A stretch of 64,000 nt of DNA from JAGWAJ01 sp965215155 (GTDB lineage: Bacteria; Acidobacteriota; Vicinamibacteria; Vicinamibacterales; UBA8438), in the NCBI GenBank assembly GCA_965215155.1, contig CBDCCY010000004.1, positions 558,001-622,000 of the forward strand. Direction: 5' to 3'. Below, in pieces: positions 54,338 to 63,219 of this stretch. The position numbers and the translations under genes are program-made. Positions within the stretch are counted from its first letter, which is position 1; each line of letters begins with the position of its first letter. The notes under the pieces are model-generated. The model had not been told where the DNA came from. It was given only the letters and a program-made list of their open reading frames with translations, and searched no databases.

Positions 54338-55471
54338 ATGCGAAAGCCTGGATGCCTCGCGGTCCTTACCGTCGCGGCGGGAATGCTGGTCGCGCCTTCC
54401 CTCCGGGCCGGCAGCGTCCAGTCCGGCGAGGGCCGGGACGCCCCGCGCGTTCCGGCCATCGAATCACTCGCGCCCGGCGCCTTCGATCCGAACGTTCGCG
54501 TCCGTGCCGAGGCCCACGAGACCTATCGTGTCGATGCCAAGGTGCGGCTCCCGCTCCTGCTCGGCTCGATTCCGCTTGCCGACCGCACCGGCGTCGGGGT
54601 GGCCAGCGTCCGCGTGCGCGACCTGGTCGTGCCGGGCGGCGGCGACAGGGCCACGCTGCGCGCGTACGAGTTCTTCGCGGCCTCGCACCCCGCTCGCGCC
54701 CGCGGCCTCAACCGGCTCGGGCTCATTCGCGAGGCAGCCTGGATCGTGGACCGCGTCCCGCGGCGGACGGTGCAGTTCGGCGTCATTTCCACCGATCGCG
54801 CTGCGTCGCGCGCGGAGGCCGAGCAAAGCCTCGACGATGGCGACCCGGCCCGCACGCAGACGGTGAGCGTCATCGACGCTGTCATCACGCGCGGCGCGAC
54901 CCGCAGCGCGGTGGTCCGGCTGCCGGTGGGCGGACTCTGGCAGCGCGCGGACGACCTGTACGCCGAGGTGCGCCCGCGCTGGGAGGCGGAGCAGGCGGGC
55001 GACGCCGGGACCGTGGTCAACGACCCGCCGCGCTACAGCCGCCCCGTCGGATTCCTGGGCGCCCTGCAGGCCAGCCTGCGCCAGGCCGCGGAAGCGGCTG
55101 CGACGGGCGCGGCGCGTTCCGCGCGCCACCGCTACGTGCACGACAACAAGTTCTACGCCCTCGCCCGCCGCGGGCGCGGGATCGACACCAAGCGGGGCCG
55201 CGCCTACCGCGACGAGGGCCTGATCGGCGCCGGCGAGGTCGTGCACCGGCTCGACTACCGCATCCTGAACGCGCGCGGCCGCGAGATCGACTCGTTCCGG
55301 CTCTGGACATCGCTCCCGGCGGACGCGGACGGCGCTCGGCTGGGCGACGAGCCGATCCTCCCGCTGGCCTTCGAGTTCCGGCCGCGGAAGTACCTCGAGC
55401 TCCGGGCCCGGCGCATGCCGCCGGCCGCGGCCCCCACCCTCTCCGCGTCGGCGTCCGCGCCCGAGCAATGA
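54338..55471 (+). CDS. Hypothetical secreted protein, 377 aa
   Basis: It begins with a signal peptide (LAVLTVAAGMLVAPSLRAG), then a long mature part rich in Arg and Ala, with regularly spaced beta-like segments (YRVDAKVRLPLLLGSIPLADRTGVGVASVRVRDLVVPGG, VQFGVISTDRAASR, LWQRADDLYAEVRPRWE). Towards the C-terminus HRYVHDNKFYALARRGRGIDTKRGRAYRDEG stands out as strongly basic. I do not recognise the family. It lies alone with 99 bases upstream and about 290 bases downstream. Confidence 0.65.
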   Translation: MRKPGCLAVLTVAAGMLVAPSLRAGSVQSGEGRDAPRVPAIESLAPGAFDPNVRVRAEAHETYRVDAKVRLPLLLGSIPLADRTGVGVASVRVRDLVVPGGGDRATLRAYEFFAASHPARARGLNRLGLIREAAWIVDRVPRRTVQFGVISTDRAASRAEAEQSLDDGDPARTQTVSVIDAVITRGATRSAVVRLPVGGLWQRADDLYAEVRPRWEAEQAGDAGTVVNDPPRYSRPVGFLGALQASLRQAAEAAATGAARSARHRYVHDNKFYALARRGRGIDTKRGRAYRDEGLIGAGEVVHRLDYRILNARGREIDSFRLWTSLPADADGARLGDEPILPLAFEFRPRKYLELRARRMPPAAAPTLSASASAPEQ

Positions 55472-55765
55472 CGGAACGGGGGGGCGCGCGCCTCCGCTGC
55501 GGGTGACTTCCCCCGCGACCACGGGGCCGCGCTGGCGTCGACCGGCACGCGGAGCCGCGCGAGTGGCTGTTCGACTGGGTGCGGGATCCGCGGCACGGAC
55601 TCGCCGGTATCCCGCGCCACCGCGCTCCCGCAGCAGCGACGGACATTGACCCGCGACAACCGGGCGCGGCAGGAGTAGACTGACTCCTCTGAGCACGTGC
55701 GGGATCCCAGGTCGCGCCGCGACCGGCCGTCCGGTCGCCGCCGGGATGGGGCGAAGGAGACGACG
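55472..55765. other. Intergenic region upstream of the secreted-protein cluster
   Basis: About 290 bases that must hold the promoter of the cluster at 55766. A short inverted repeat AGGAGTAGACTGACTCCT (55669-55686) is present. No gene seen. Confidence 0.45.
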
Positions 55766-56728
55766 ATGCGGGACCGGTGGAACGGCTCGAGCATTCCGGT
55801 GGCGCTGGCCGCGGCCGCGGTCGGCGCGGTCGTGACGGCTTCGATCACCAGCATCGCCGGGCAGTCGGAGGCCGGGCGGACCGTGGACGGCCGGCCCGAC
55901 TTCAGCGGCATCTGGCAGGCGAACAACGAAGCCCACTGGGACCTGGAGGCCCACGCCGCCCGGCCCGGCGCGGTGACGCAGCCGGGGGTGTATCCCTATC
56001 CCTACGCCGAGGTGCCGGCCGCGCCGGTCCTCGCGCTCGGCGCGGCGGCCGGGGTGCCCGGCTCGATCGGCGTCGTGAAGGGCGACGGGCGGATCCCCTA
56101 CACGCCGGAGGCGCTGGCGACGAAGCAGGAGAACGCCGCCAACTGGATCGACCGCGACCCGGAGCTGAAGTGCTACCTGCCGGGGACGCCGCGGGCGATG
56201 TACATGCCCTATCCCTTCCAGGTAGTGCAGAGCACGAGCAAGGTCCACATGTCCTTCCCGTTCGGGCAGACCGCGCGCACGATCCACCTCGACGAGGTGG
56301 AGCCGCCGCCCGACTGGACCTACATGGGGCACTCGGTGGGCCGCTGGGAGGGCGACACGCTGGTGGTCGACGTCACCGACTTCAACGGCAAGAACTGGTT
56401 CGACCGGGCCGGCAACTTCCACACGGATGCCCTGCGGCTCGAGGAGCGCTTCACTCCGATCAGCGCGGACGCGTTCCTCTACGAGGTGACCGTCGAGGAC
56501 CCGAACGTCTTCACCCGGCCGTGGCGGATGGCGATGCCGATCTACCGCCGGCTGGAGCCCAACATGACGGTGCTCGAATACCCTTGCATCGAGTTCGCGG
56601 AGGAGTTCCTGTACGGCCACCTGCGCAAGGAGCCGCTGGTGACCCGCTGGGAGGGCGAGACGCTGATCGTCGACATCACGCGCAAGATCCCGCCCGGCGA
56701 CGCGCTCTACGATTGGTACCGCAAGTAG
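55766..56728 (+). CDS. Secreted LYGH-type family protein (GRPDFSGIW)
   Basis: The 320-residue protein has an N-terminal signal or anchor (SIPVALAAAAVGAVVTASITSIAG), then GRPDFSGIWQANNEAHWDLEAHAAR, IDRDPELKCYLPGTPRAMYMPYPFQ, DWTYMGHSVGRWEGDTLVVDVTDFNGKNWF, MAMPIYRRLEPNM and EFLYGHLRKEPLVTRWEGETLIVDIT. It is closely similar to 58036-59013. The shared GRWEGDTLVVDVT core ties it to the CHEGNYG group. Function unknown; conserved acidic and His residues may bind a ligand. The ATG at 55766 follows a GAAGGAGA site. Confidence 0.83.
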   Translation: MRDRWNGSSIPVALAAAAVGAVVTASITSIAGQSEAGRTVDGRPDFSGIWQANNEAHWDLEAHAARPGAVTQPGVYPYPYAEVPAAPVLALGAAAGVPGSIGVVKGDGRIPYTPEALATKQENAANWIDRDPELKCYLPGTPRAMYMPYPFQVVQSTSKVHMSFPFGQTARTIHLDEVEPPPDWTYMGHSVGRWEGDTLVVDVTDFNGKNWFDRAGNFHTDALRLEERFTPISADAFLYEVTVEDPNVFTRPWRMAMPIYRRLEPNMTVLEYPCIEFAEEFLYGHLRKEPLVTRWEGETLIVDITRKIPPGDALYDWYRK

Positions 56729-56750
56729 CGGGCGGGACTGGAGGTTCGAC

Positions 56751-58007
56751 ATGAGACGACGCGTGTTCGAGCTCGTCGGTGTGGCGGCCGCCGTCGTTGC
56801 CGTCGCGCTGCTGCTGCGACTGGCCCCGGTGCCGGTCGAGGGGCAGCAGGCGCAGGAGCCGCCCGACCGGAGCGATGCGGAGCCGGCCACCCCGACCCCG
56901 TGGGGCGAGCCGGACCTGCAGGGCATCTGGACGACGGACTACGAGATCCCGCTGCAGCGGCCCGCCCGCTTCGCCGACCAGGAGTTCCTGACCGACGAGC
57001 AGCGGGCCGAGCTGGACCGCGAGCGGGCGCGCATCATCGGGCAGGACACGCGCTACGCGGAGCGCGGCAGCGAGCAGGACGTGGGTGGGGCCTACAGCGC
57101 CGCCATCTTCCTCTCGCACAAGTTCATGGGCCGGCGGACGTCGCTGCTCGTCGATCCGTCGAACGGCCGCATCCCGCCCCTCACGCCGGAGGCGCAGGCG
57201 CGGCGCGACGCCATCCGCGAGTACCAGCTCGCGCTGATCCAGGCCACCAACGTCTGCCGCGACAACCTGCCCTCCTGCGCGGGCGGCGAGTACGGTCCGC
57301 CGTCGCCGCGTCGCAACGAGCCGCCGCCCTTCTATCCGGCGACGGGCGCCGCGGCGGGCGGCTCGTTCAACCGTTCCGACCACCCGGAGGACCGCGGGCT
57401 CGGCGAGCGCTGCATGTCGGCCAGGCTGCCGGACTTCGGGGGCGCCGCCGGCTACTTCCTGCAGATCGTGCAGTCGCCCGAGACGGTGTCGATCTTCTAC
57501 GACACCGGGCAGGGGCAGGGTTGGCAGCGGGTCGTCCCGGTGACCGACCGGCCGCACCTGCCGCCGCACATCCGGCAGTGGTGGGGCGATTCGCGCGGCC
57601 GCTGGGAGGGCGACACGCTGGTGGTCGACGTCACGAACTTCAGCCCCAAGACCGACTACCAGGGCTCGCGCGAGAACCTGCACCTGGTGGAGCGCTGGCG
57701 CCGCGTCGACTCCGAGACGCTGGAGTACGTGGTCACCATGAACGACCCGACCACGTGGACCGCGCCCTGGACCGTGGCGCTGGAGCTGAGCCTCCAGAGC
57801 AACGAGCTGAACCGCATCTACAAGGAGCCGCGCTGCCACGAGGGGAACTACGGCATGCCGGCCCTGCTGCGGGGCGCCCGCGCCGAGGAGCAGGCGTTCG
57901 CGGAGGGCCGGGGCCCCGACCCGGCCACGCTCTGCAGCGCGGGCTGCGGAGGGTTCGCGGCGGGATTCGCGGACTCGGGGGACGAGATCAATCCGCTGCA
58001 GCGGTGA
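56751..58007 (+). CDS. Secreted CHEGNYG-family protein, long form
   Basis: The 418-residue protein starts with a hydrophobic leader (VGVAAAVVAVALLLRLAPVPV), then TPWGEPDLQGIWTTDYEIPLQRPARFADQEFLTDEQRAEL, TSLLVDPSNGRIPPLTPEAQ, NRSDHPEDRGLGERCMSARLPDFGG, GDSRGRWEGDTLVVDVTNFSPKTDYQGSRENLHLVERW and EPRCHEGNYGMPALLRGARAEEQAFAEGRGPDPAT. It is a near paralogue of 61969-63219 and lies between two LYGH-type genes, with gaps of 22 and 28 bases, indicating one operon. Confidence 0.83.
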   Translation: MRRRVFELVGVAAAVVAVALLLRLAPVPVEGQQAQEPPDRSDAEPATPTPWGEPDLQGIWTTDYEIPLQRPARFADQEFLTDEQRAELDRERARIIGQDTRYAERGSEQDVGGAYSAAIFLSHKFMGRRTSLLVDPSNGRIPPLTPEAQARRDAIREYQLALIQATNVCRDNLPSCAGGEYGPPSPRRNEPPPFYPATGAAAGGSFNRSDHPEDRGLGERCMSARLPDFGGAAGYFLQIVQSPETVSIFYDTGQGQGWQRVVPVTDRPHLPPHIRQWWGDSRGRWEGDTLVVDVTNFSPKTDYQGSRENLHLVERWRRVDSETLEYVVTMNDPTTWTAPWTVALELSLQSNELNRIYKEPRCHEGNYGMPALLRGARAEEQAFAEGRGPDPATLCSAGCGGFAAGFADSGDEINPLQR

Positions 58008-58035
58008 CGGACCGTTTCCAGTCAGGGGGTTCAAC

Positions 58036-59013
58036 GTGCGCAGGAGACTCCTGTTCGGCGGCTCGATAGTAACGGCGATGATCGCGGCGGCGGCTGTGAG
58101 CGCCGTCATCACCGCGTCGATGACCGGCGCGACCGGCCAAGCGACGGGGGCGGACGTGCCCCGCACCACCGACGGCCGGCCGGACTTCAGCGGCATCTGG
58201 CAGGCGAACAACGAGGCGCACTGGGACCTCGAGGCCCACGCCGCGCGGCCCGGCATGGTGACGCAGCCGGGCCCGTACGGGTTCGGCTTCGACGAGGTGC
58301 CGGCGGCCCCGGTGCTCGCGCTCGGCGCGGCGGGCGGCGTGCCCGGCTCGCTCGGCGTCGTGGAGGGCGACGGGCAGATTCCCTACACCCCGGAGGCGCG
58401 CGCGATCAAGGAGGAGAACCAGGCCAACTGGATCGACCGCGACCCGGAGCTGAAGTGCTACCTGCCGGGGATCCCGCGCGCGATGTACATGCCGTATCCG
58501 TACCAGATCGTGCAGAGCACGAGCAAGATCCAGATGGCGTTCGAGTTCACCAGCACCGCGCGGACCATCCACCTCGACCAGGTGGAGCCGCCGCCCGACT
58601 GGACCTACATGGGGCACTCGGTGGGCCGCTGGGAGGGCGACACGCTGGTGGTCGACGTCACCGACTTCAACGGCAAGAACTGGTTCGACCGGGCCGGCAA
58701 CTTCCACAGCGACGCGCTGCACCTCGAGGAGCGGTTCACACTCCTCTCGGCCGACGCCATACACTACGAGGTAACGATCACCGACCCGAACACCTTCACC
58801 GAGCCCTGGCGCATCTCCATGCCGCTCTACCGCCGGCTGGAGCCGAACATGCAGCTCCTGGAGTACCGTTGCATCGAGTTCGTGGAGGAGTTCCTCTACG
58901 GGCACGTGCGGAAGGAGCCGCTGGTGACGCGCTGGGAGGGGGAGACGATAATCGTCGACATCACCCGCAAGGTGCCGCCGGGTGACGCCTTCTACGATTG
59001 GTACCGCAAGTGA
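58036..59013 (+). CDS. Secreted LYGH-type family protein, second copy
   Basis: The 325-residue protein starts at a GTG and has a leader (IVTAMIAAAAVSAVITASMTG), then GRPDFSGIWQANNEAHWDLEAHAAR, PGSLGVVEGDGQIPYTPEA, IDRDPELKCYLPGIPRAMYMPYPYQIVQ, GRWEGDTLVVDVTDFNGKNWF and FLYGHVRKEPLVTRWEGETIIVDITRK. It is so similar to 55766-56728 that a duplication around the long-form gene is the likely origin. Third gene of the operon; 43 bases before DUF6152. Confidence 0.83.
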   Translation: MRRRLLFGGSIVTAMIAAAAVSAVITASMTGATGQATGADVPRTTDGRPDFSGIWQANNEAHWDLEAHAARPGMVTQPGPYGFGFDEVPAAPVLALGAAGGVPGSLGVVEGDGQIPYTPEARAIKEENQANWIDRDPELKCYLPGIPRAMYMPYPYQIVQSTSKIQMAFEFTSTARTIHLDQVEPPPDWTYMGHSVGRWEGDTLVVDVTDFNGKNWFDRAGNFHSDALHLEERFTLLSADAIHYEVTITDPNTFTEPWRISMPLYRRLEPNMQLLEYRCIEFVEEFLYGHVRKEPLVTRWEGETIIVDITRKVPPGDAFYDWYRK

Positions 59014-59056
59014 CGGTCAAGACCGCGAAGGGACATCGGCGCAGCAGGAGGAAGAG

Positions 59057-59494
59057 ATGATGCGAGCAAGAATCGCCGTCGCAGTCGTGGGCGCCGCACT
59101 CATGCTGGCGGGGACCGACGGCCCGGCCGAGGCCCATCACGCGTTCGCGGCCGAGTTCGACGCCGACCGCCCCGTGAACTTCGAGGGCACCGTGACGAAG
59201 ATGGAGTGGGTCAACCCCCACGTCTGGATTCACCTCGAAGTGGAGCTGGAGGACGGCACGACGGAGAACTGGGCGTTCGAGGGCGGCACGCCGAACGTGC
59301 TGTTCCGCCGCGGCTTCACGCGCCGGTCGCTCATGCCGGGCACGCGGGTCGTCGTCGACGGCTACCAGGCCAAGGACGGCACGAACCGCGCCAACGGCCG
59401 CGACCTGACGTTCACCGACGGCACGAAGCTGTTCCTCGGCTCGTCCGGCATCGGCGCGCCCTACGAGCTGCGGCCGGAGCAGCCGGGACGCTAG
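59057..59494 (+). CDS. DUF6152 secreted protein
   Basis: The 145-residue protein has a signal peptide (IAVAVVGAALMLAGTDGPAEA), then HHAFAAEFDADRPVNFEGTVTKMEWVNPHVWIHLEVE, GTPNVLFRRGFTRRSLMPGTRVVVDGYQAKDGTNRANGRDLTF. This is the DUF6152 family: a small OB-like beta protein of the periplasm starting with an exposed HH after signal cleavage, which may bind metal. AGGAGGAAGAG precedes the ATG. It is the last gene of the four-gene operon. Its stop codon is the first three bases of repeat copy 2. Confidence 0.85.
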   Translation: MMRARIAVAVVGAALMLAGTDGPAEAHHAFAAEFDADRPVNFEGTVTKMEWVNPHVWIHLEVELEDGTTENWAFEGGTPNVLFRRGFTRRSLMPGTRVVVDGYQAKDGTNRANGRDLTFTDGTKLFLGSSGIGAPYELRPEQPGR

Positions 59495-59570
59495 GAGTCT
59501 GCGCCGCAGAACGTGTCCATCGAGGACTCCGTGCCAGCGCCGACTCCCACCGCGCCCGTCGGGGCGCGCT
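59492..59570. repeat. Dispersed intergenic palindromic element, copy 2
   Basis: The first 24 bases are identical to copy 1 (45095-45118). After a variable middle it ends with GACTCCCACCGCGCCCGTC and GGGGCGCGC, the same tail as copies 1 and 3. It follows DUF6152 and overlaps its stop codon, so it could form the 3' end of the operon's transcript. Confidence 0.65.
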
Positions 59571-59658
59571 GACGCACGGATCGGTGCGACCCTGAGGGCC
59601 GCGCGCGCCCGCTGACGCCTCTGCGGCGCACGGGCGCGAGCGGCCGTTCCGCGCGGCG

Positions 59659-61404
59659 ATGGCGAGCGACACCGTTCCTGCGCCGCCACCGGCCGCGGCC
59701 GGAAGCCGATCGGGCACGGGGCGGGCGGTAGCGCTCGCCCCGGCCGCCGGCTTCGGGGTAGCGCTCGCCCCGGCCGTCTGCCTCGCCGCGCTCGCCCTCC
59801 TTCCGCGCGTCCATCAGAACGCCGCGCTCTTCGGGACGTTCCTCGGCGCCGCGTGCGTGCTGGCCGCGTGGAACGTCCTGCTGGTCATCGCGTCAGCGCG
59901 TCGGCACGGTCGCGGCCGTCCCAGGTCGCTCGAGCTCGCGCCGCGCGCCCAGCACTACCTCCAGGCCTGCGCGCAGGCCTCCGTGATCCTCTACTGGGGC
60001 TGGCACTGGGCCCCGGTCTACGACGCGGTTCCGCTCATCGGCGGGCAGCTCGTCTTCGCCTACGGCTTCGATCTGCTGCTCGGTTGGACCCGGCGGGACG
60101 CGCACCGGGTGGGCTTCGGTCCCGTGCCCGTCGTCTTCAGCATCAACCTGTTCCTCTGGTTCGGCGACGACTGGTTCTACTTCCAGTTCGTGCTGGTGGC
60201 GCTCGGCTTCGCGGCCAAGGAGCTGCTGCGCTGGGAGCGGGACGGCCGCCGGGTGCACATCTTCAACCCCGCGTCGTTCCCGCTCGCGGTCTTCGCCCTG
60301 GCCCTCATCGCCACCGGGACGAGCGGCCTCACGCGGGGCCAGGACATCGCCATCTCGCAGTTCTATCCGCCCCACATGTACCTGGCGATCTTCCTCGTCG
60401 CGCTCCCCGGCCAGTACCTCTTCGGCGTGACGACGATGACGATGGCCGCGGTGGTCTCGACCTACGCCTTCGGCCTCCTCTACTTCGCGGCCACCGGCGT
60501 CTACTTCTCCTACGACTCCTACATCCCGATCGCCGTCTTCCTCGGGATGCACCTCCTCTTCACCGACCCGTCGACCGCGCCGCGCACCGAGCTGGGCCGC
60601 CTGTTCTTCGGCGTCCTCTACGGGCTGAGCACGGTCGCGCTCTACGTGCTGCTCGACCGCGCCGGGGCGCCGACCTTCTACGACAAGCTGCTGCAGGTGC
60701 CGCTGCTGAACCTGTCGGTGATCGCGATCGACCGGGCCGTCCGCTCGTCGCCGCTGCGGCGCCTCGATCCGGCCGCTTTCGGCGGCGCGCTCGCGCCGCG
60801 GCGGCGCCACCTGGCCTACATGGGCGTCTGGGCCGTGGTGTTCGCCGCGATGAGCGCGGCGGGCGGCGCCGGCGACCGCCATCCCGGCCAGTGGCTGCCG
60901 TTCTGGCAGCAGGCCTGCGCCGAAGGGCGGCCGCACGCCTGCCGCTACCTCGCCGCAAGGCAGTCCGGCCACTGCAACAGCGGCTCCGGCTGGGCCTGCA
61001 ACGAGGCCGGCATCCTGCGGGCGGGGCTCTCGGCGTCGGCCGGCCCCGGGAGAGCCGGCGAGGCAGGGGGCGATGGAGCGGGAGCCGGCGAGGCGCAGGC
61101 CGATCCGCGGGAAGCCGGCGTGGGTGCAGTTCCCGGGGCGGCCGGGGACGTCGAGGTCGCGCTGGCGTTCGCGCGCGGTTGCGAGCTGGGGTTCGAGCCG
61201 GCGTGCGACAACCTCCGCGCGATGACCGAAACGGCATCGGCGGCGTTCGAGCGCACCTCGCCGCCGCTCGGCGACTATCCGATCATCCTGCGGGGCAGCA
61301 AGGGTCCGGTCACGGACCGCGATCCCGCGGCGCTCTACGCGCGGGCCTGCCGCCAGGGATGGCCGGGTGCGTGCGAGTCGGTCAGGACGGCTGCGCGGCC
61401 TTGA
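59659..61404 (+). CDS. RnfD/NqrB-like membrane protein with C-terminal Sel1-like repeats
   Basis: The 581-residue protein has about ten hydrophobic segments up to residue 405. Within them FNPASFPLAVFALALI, FYPPHMYLAIFLVAL, IPIAVFLGMHLLFTDPSTAPRTELGRLFFGVLYG resembles the NqrB/RnfD family (NPA and TDP-x-T-x-P motifs, where FMN attaches in the real subunits). The C-terminus has three repeats of Sel1 type (QQACAEGRPHACRYLAARQ, ARGCELGFEPACDNL, ARACRQGWPGACESV) with Cys pairs, separated by an Ala/Gly-rich insert. Fusion of these parts is unusual. No other Rnf/Nqr genes are nearby, so it is not part of a standard complex here. It overlaps the convergent protease gene by 23 bases. Confidence 0.75.
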   Translation: MASDTVPAPPPAAAGSRSGTGRAVALAPAAGFGVALAPAVCLAALALLPRVHQNAALFGTFLGAACVLAAWNVLLVIASARRHGRGRPRSLELAPRAQHYLQACAQASVILYWGWHWAPVYDAVPLIGGQLVFAYGFDLLLGWTRRDAHRVGFGPVPVVFSINLFLWFGDDWFYFQFVLVALGFAAKELLRWERDGRRVHIFNPASFPLAVFALALIATGTSGLTRGQDIAISQFYPPHMYLAIFLVALPGQYLFGVTTMTMAAVVSTYAFGLLYFAATGVYFSYDSYIPIAVFLGMHLLFTDPSTAPRTELGRLFFGVLYGLSTVALYVLLDRAGAPTFYDKLLQVPLLNLSVIAIDRAVRSSPLRRLDPAAFGGALAPRRRHLAYMGVWAVVFAAMSAAGGAGDRHPGQWLPFWQQACAEGRPHACRYLAARQSGHCNSGSGWACNEAGILRAGLSASAGPGRAGEAGGDGAGAGEAQADPREAGVGAVPGAAGDVEVALAFARGCELGFEPACDNLRAMTETASAAFERTSPPLGDYPIILRGSKGPVTDRDPAALYARACRQGWPGACESVRTAARP

Positions 61405-61759
61405 GCCGCACGGCGGGCAGCTTGTTCAGGCGCTGGCTCTGCGGATCGACCTCGAACCCCGCGGATTCCAGCGCCGTGACACCGAGCAGGGGCTCGGCAT
61501 CGGCTTCACCGAAGATGATGAGGCCGGCCGTCAACTCGCCCAGGAACTCGATCCGCGCCGCGGCGACGTCCATCCTGACCTCGGTGCCGTCGGCGAGCTC
61601 GTACACGCGCTGGCCCTCCGGTTCGATGCCGATCGCCTCCAGGTGCGACCGCGGCACGAGGGAATCGAAGGCGCCGGTGTCCACGAGGAACCGGCCTTTC
61701 CAGCTCCGGGACCGGTCCGCGGGATTGCTGATCGTCACGTCTACGTGCACGACACCCAT
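61382..61759 (-). CDS. Retropepsin-like aspartic protease, clan AA type
   Basis: The 125-residue single-domain protein contains GRFLVDTGAFDSLVPRSHLEAIG (the active-site D-T-G with hydrophobic flank), ELADGTEVRMDVAAARIEFLG, and PLLGVTALESAGFEVDPQSQRL (the LLG-x-x-x-L pattern of bacterial retropepsins). Such proteins act as homodimers, each giving one Asp. No signal peptide. It is a lone gene between divergent and convergent neighbours. Confidence 0.85.
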   Translation of the reverse strand: MGVVHVDVTISNPADRSRSWKGRFLVDTGAFDSLVPRSHLEAIGIEPEGQRVYELADGTEVRMDVAAARIEFLGELTAGLIIFGEADAEPLLGVTALESAGFEVDPQSQRLNKLPAVRLKAAQPS

Positions 61760-61882
61760 GGTCGACGCTCCTCTCGAATATAGCGCGACGAAATGGCCCG
61801 AAAGCAGTCTTGTTGCAGGGCTTCACGAAGGGTGCAGAACCCGTGCCGAAAGATGGCGTACCCGGGTGTGCGGGCGACCAAC

Positions 61883-61911
61883 TTGACATGCGCCCGCGAT
61901 TGGGGTGTACC
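61883..61911 (+). promoter_or_regulatory. Possible sigma-70-like promoter
   Basis: A perfect TTGACA (61883-61888) is followed after 17 bases by TGTACC (61906-61911), a weak -10 box. It lies 58 bases upstream of the start at 61969. Confidence 0.35.
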
Positions 61912-61968
61912 TGAACCCGACGCGGCGCGCACGGCCCGGCGGCCCGCGCCGCGGTTCGGGGAACAACC

Positions 61969-63219
61969 ATGACCAGACGACTTGTGGAGCTCATCGGCGT
62001 TGCGGCGGCTCTCGCGGTAGCGATCGTGCTGCTGAACCTTGCCGGAGCGCCGGGCTCGGCCCCGGCGGCCATCGGCGGCGTGGAGGTCGCGGCGGCGGCG
62101 GCCGAGCCGGCGTCGCCGGCGGGTGCGACCGGGGCAGGGACCGGCGGACAGTCGCCGGCGCGCGGGATCCGCACGCCGTGGGGCGAGCCCGATCTCCAGG
62201 GCATCTGGAACGACCCCTACCAGGTCCCGCTGCAGCGGCCGGCGCAGTTCGCCGACATCGCGGAGTTCACGGACGAGCAGCGGGCGGCCCTCGACGAGCA
62301 GCGCGGCGCGATGCTGCGCCGCGACGAGCGGGCCCCCCTGGGCACCGAGCGCGATGTCCGCGGCGCCTACAACGCGGTGTTCGAGTCGATCCGGCCCACG
62401 GGCGACCGCACGTCGCTGATCATCGACCCGCCGAACGGGCGCATCCCCGCCCTCACGCCGGAGGCGGCGGAGCGCGTGCGGGGGGAGCGGGAGTTCGCGC
62501 TCGCGCTGCTCCAGGCCACGGAGACCTGCCGCCTGCAGGAGCCGGCGTGTGCAGGATGGGAGTACGCGCCCCCCTCGCCCCTGTTCGAGGAAGTGCCGCC
62601 CTTCTACAACACGGGGCGCCTGAACCGGAACGACGGGCCGGAGGATCGCAGCCTCTCGGAGCGCTGCATGGGGGCCGGGCTGCCCGACTTCGGCGGCTTC
62701 CGCCGCATCGTGCAGTCGCCGGGCCAGGTGGCGATCTTCTACGACGTGGGCCAGGGCCAGGGGTGGCAGCGCAACATCCCCGTCGACGGCAGCGAGCACC
62801 TGCCCGCCCACATCCGGCAGCGCTTCGGCGACTCCCGCGGCCACTGGGAGGGCGAGACGCTGGTGGTCGACGTCCGGAACTTCTCCGAGAAGCGCAGCTA
62901 CCGCGGCTCGCGCGAGAACCTGCACCTGGTCGAGCGCTGGCGGCGCCTGGACGAGACCACGCTGGAGTACATCGTCACCATCGACGACCCGACCACGTGG
63001 ACGCGGCCGTGGACCGTGCGGCAGGAGCTCGAGCTCCAGGACGGGACGTTGAACCGCATCTACTACGAGCCGCGCTGCCACGAGGGGAACTACGGCCTGC
63101 CGGGCCAGCTTGCGGGGAGCCGCATCGAGGAGCAGGCGTTCGCCGAGGGCCGCGGCCCCGATCCGGCCACGCGCGACACGGCGACCGGCGGCGGCACGCT
63201 GGACGACCCGATCCGGTAG
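61969..63219 (+). CDS. Secreted CHEGNYG-family protein, long form, second copy
   Basis: The 416-residue protein has a hydrophobic leader (LIGVAAALAVAIVLLNLAG), a low-complexity Ala/Gly stretch, then TPWGEPDLQGIWNDPYQVPLQRPAQFADIAEFTDEQRAAL, TSLIIDPPNGRIPALTPEAAE, EDRSLSERCMGAGLPDFGGF, GDSRGHWEGETLVVDVRNF, ENLHLVERWRRLDETTLEYIV and EPRCHEGNYGLPGQLAGSRIEEQAFAEGRGPDPAT. It aligns along its whole length with 56751-58007. Exported, function unknown. Confidence 0.83.
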   Translation: MTRRLVELIGVAAALAVAIVLLNLAGAPGSAPAAIGGVEVAAAAAEPASPAGATGAGTGGQSPARGIRTPWGEPDLQGIWNDPYQVPLQRPAQFADIAEFTDEQRAALDEQRGAMLRRDERAPLGTERDVRGAYNAVFESIRPTGDRTSLIIDPPNGRIPALTPEAAERVRGEREFALALLQATETCRLQEPACAGWEYAPPSPLFEEVPPFYNTGRLNRNDGPEDRSLSERCMGAGLPDFGGFRRIVQSPGQVAIFYDVGQGQGWQRNIPVDGSEHLPAHIRQRFGDSRGHWEGETLVVDVRNFSEKRSYRGSRENLHLVERWRRLDETTLEYIVTIDDPTTWTRPWTVRQELELQDGTLNRIYYEPRCHEGNYGLPGQLAGSRIEEQAFAEGRGPDPATRDTATGGGTLDDPIR

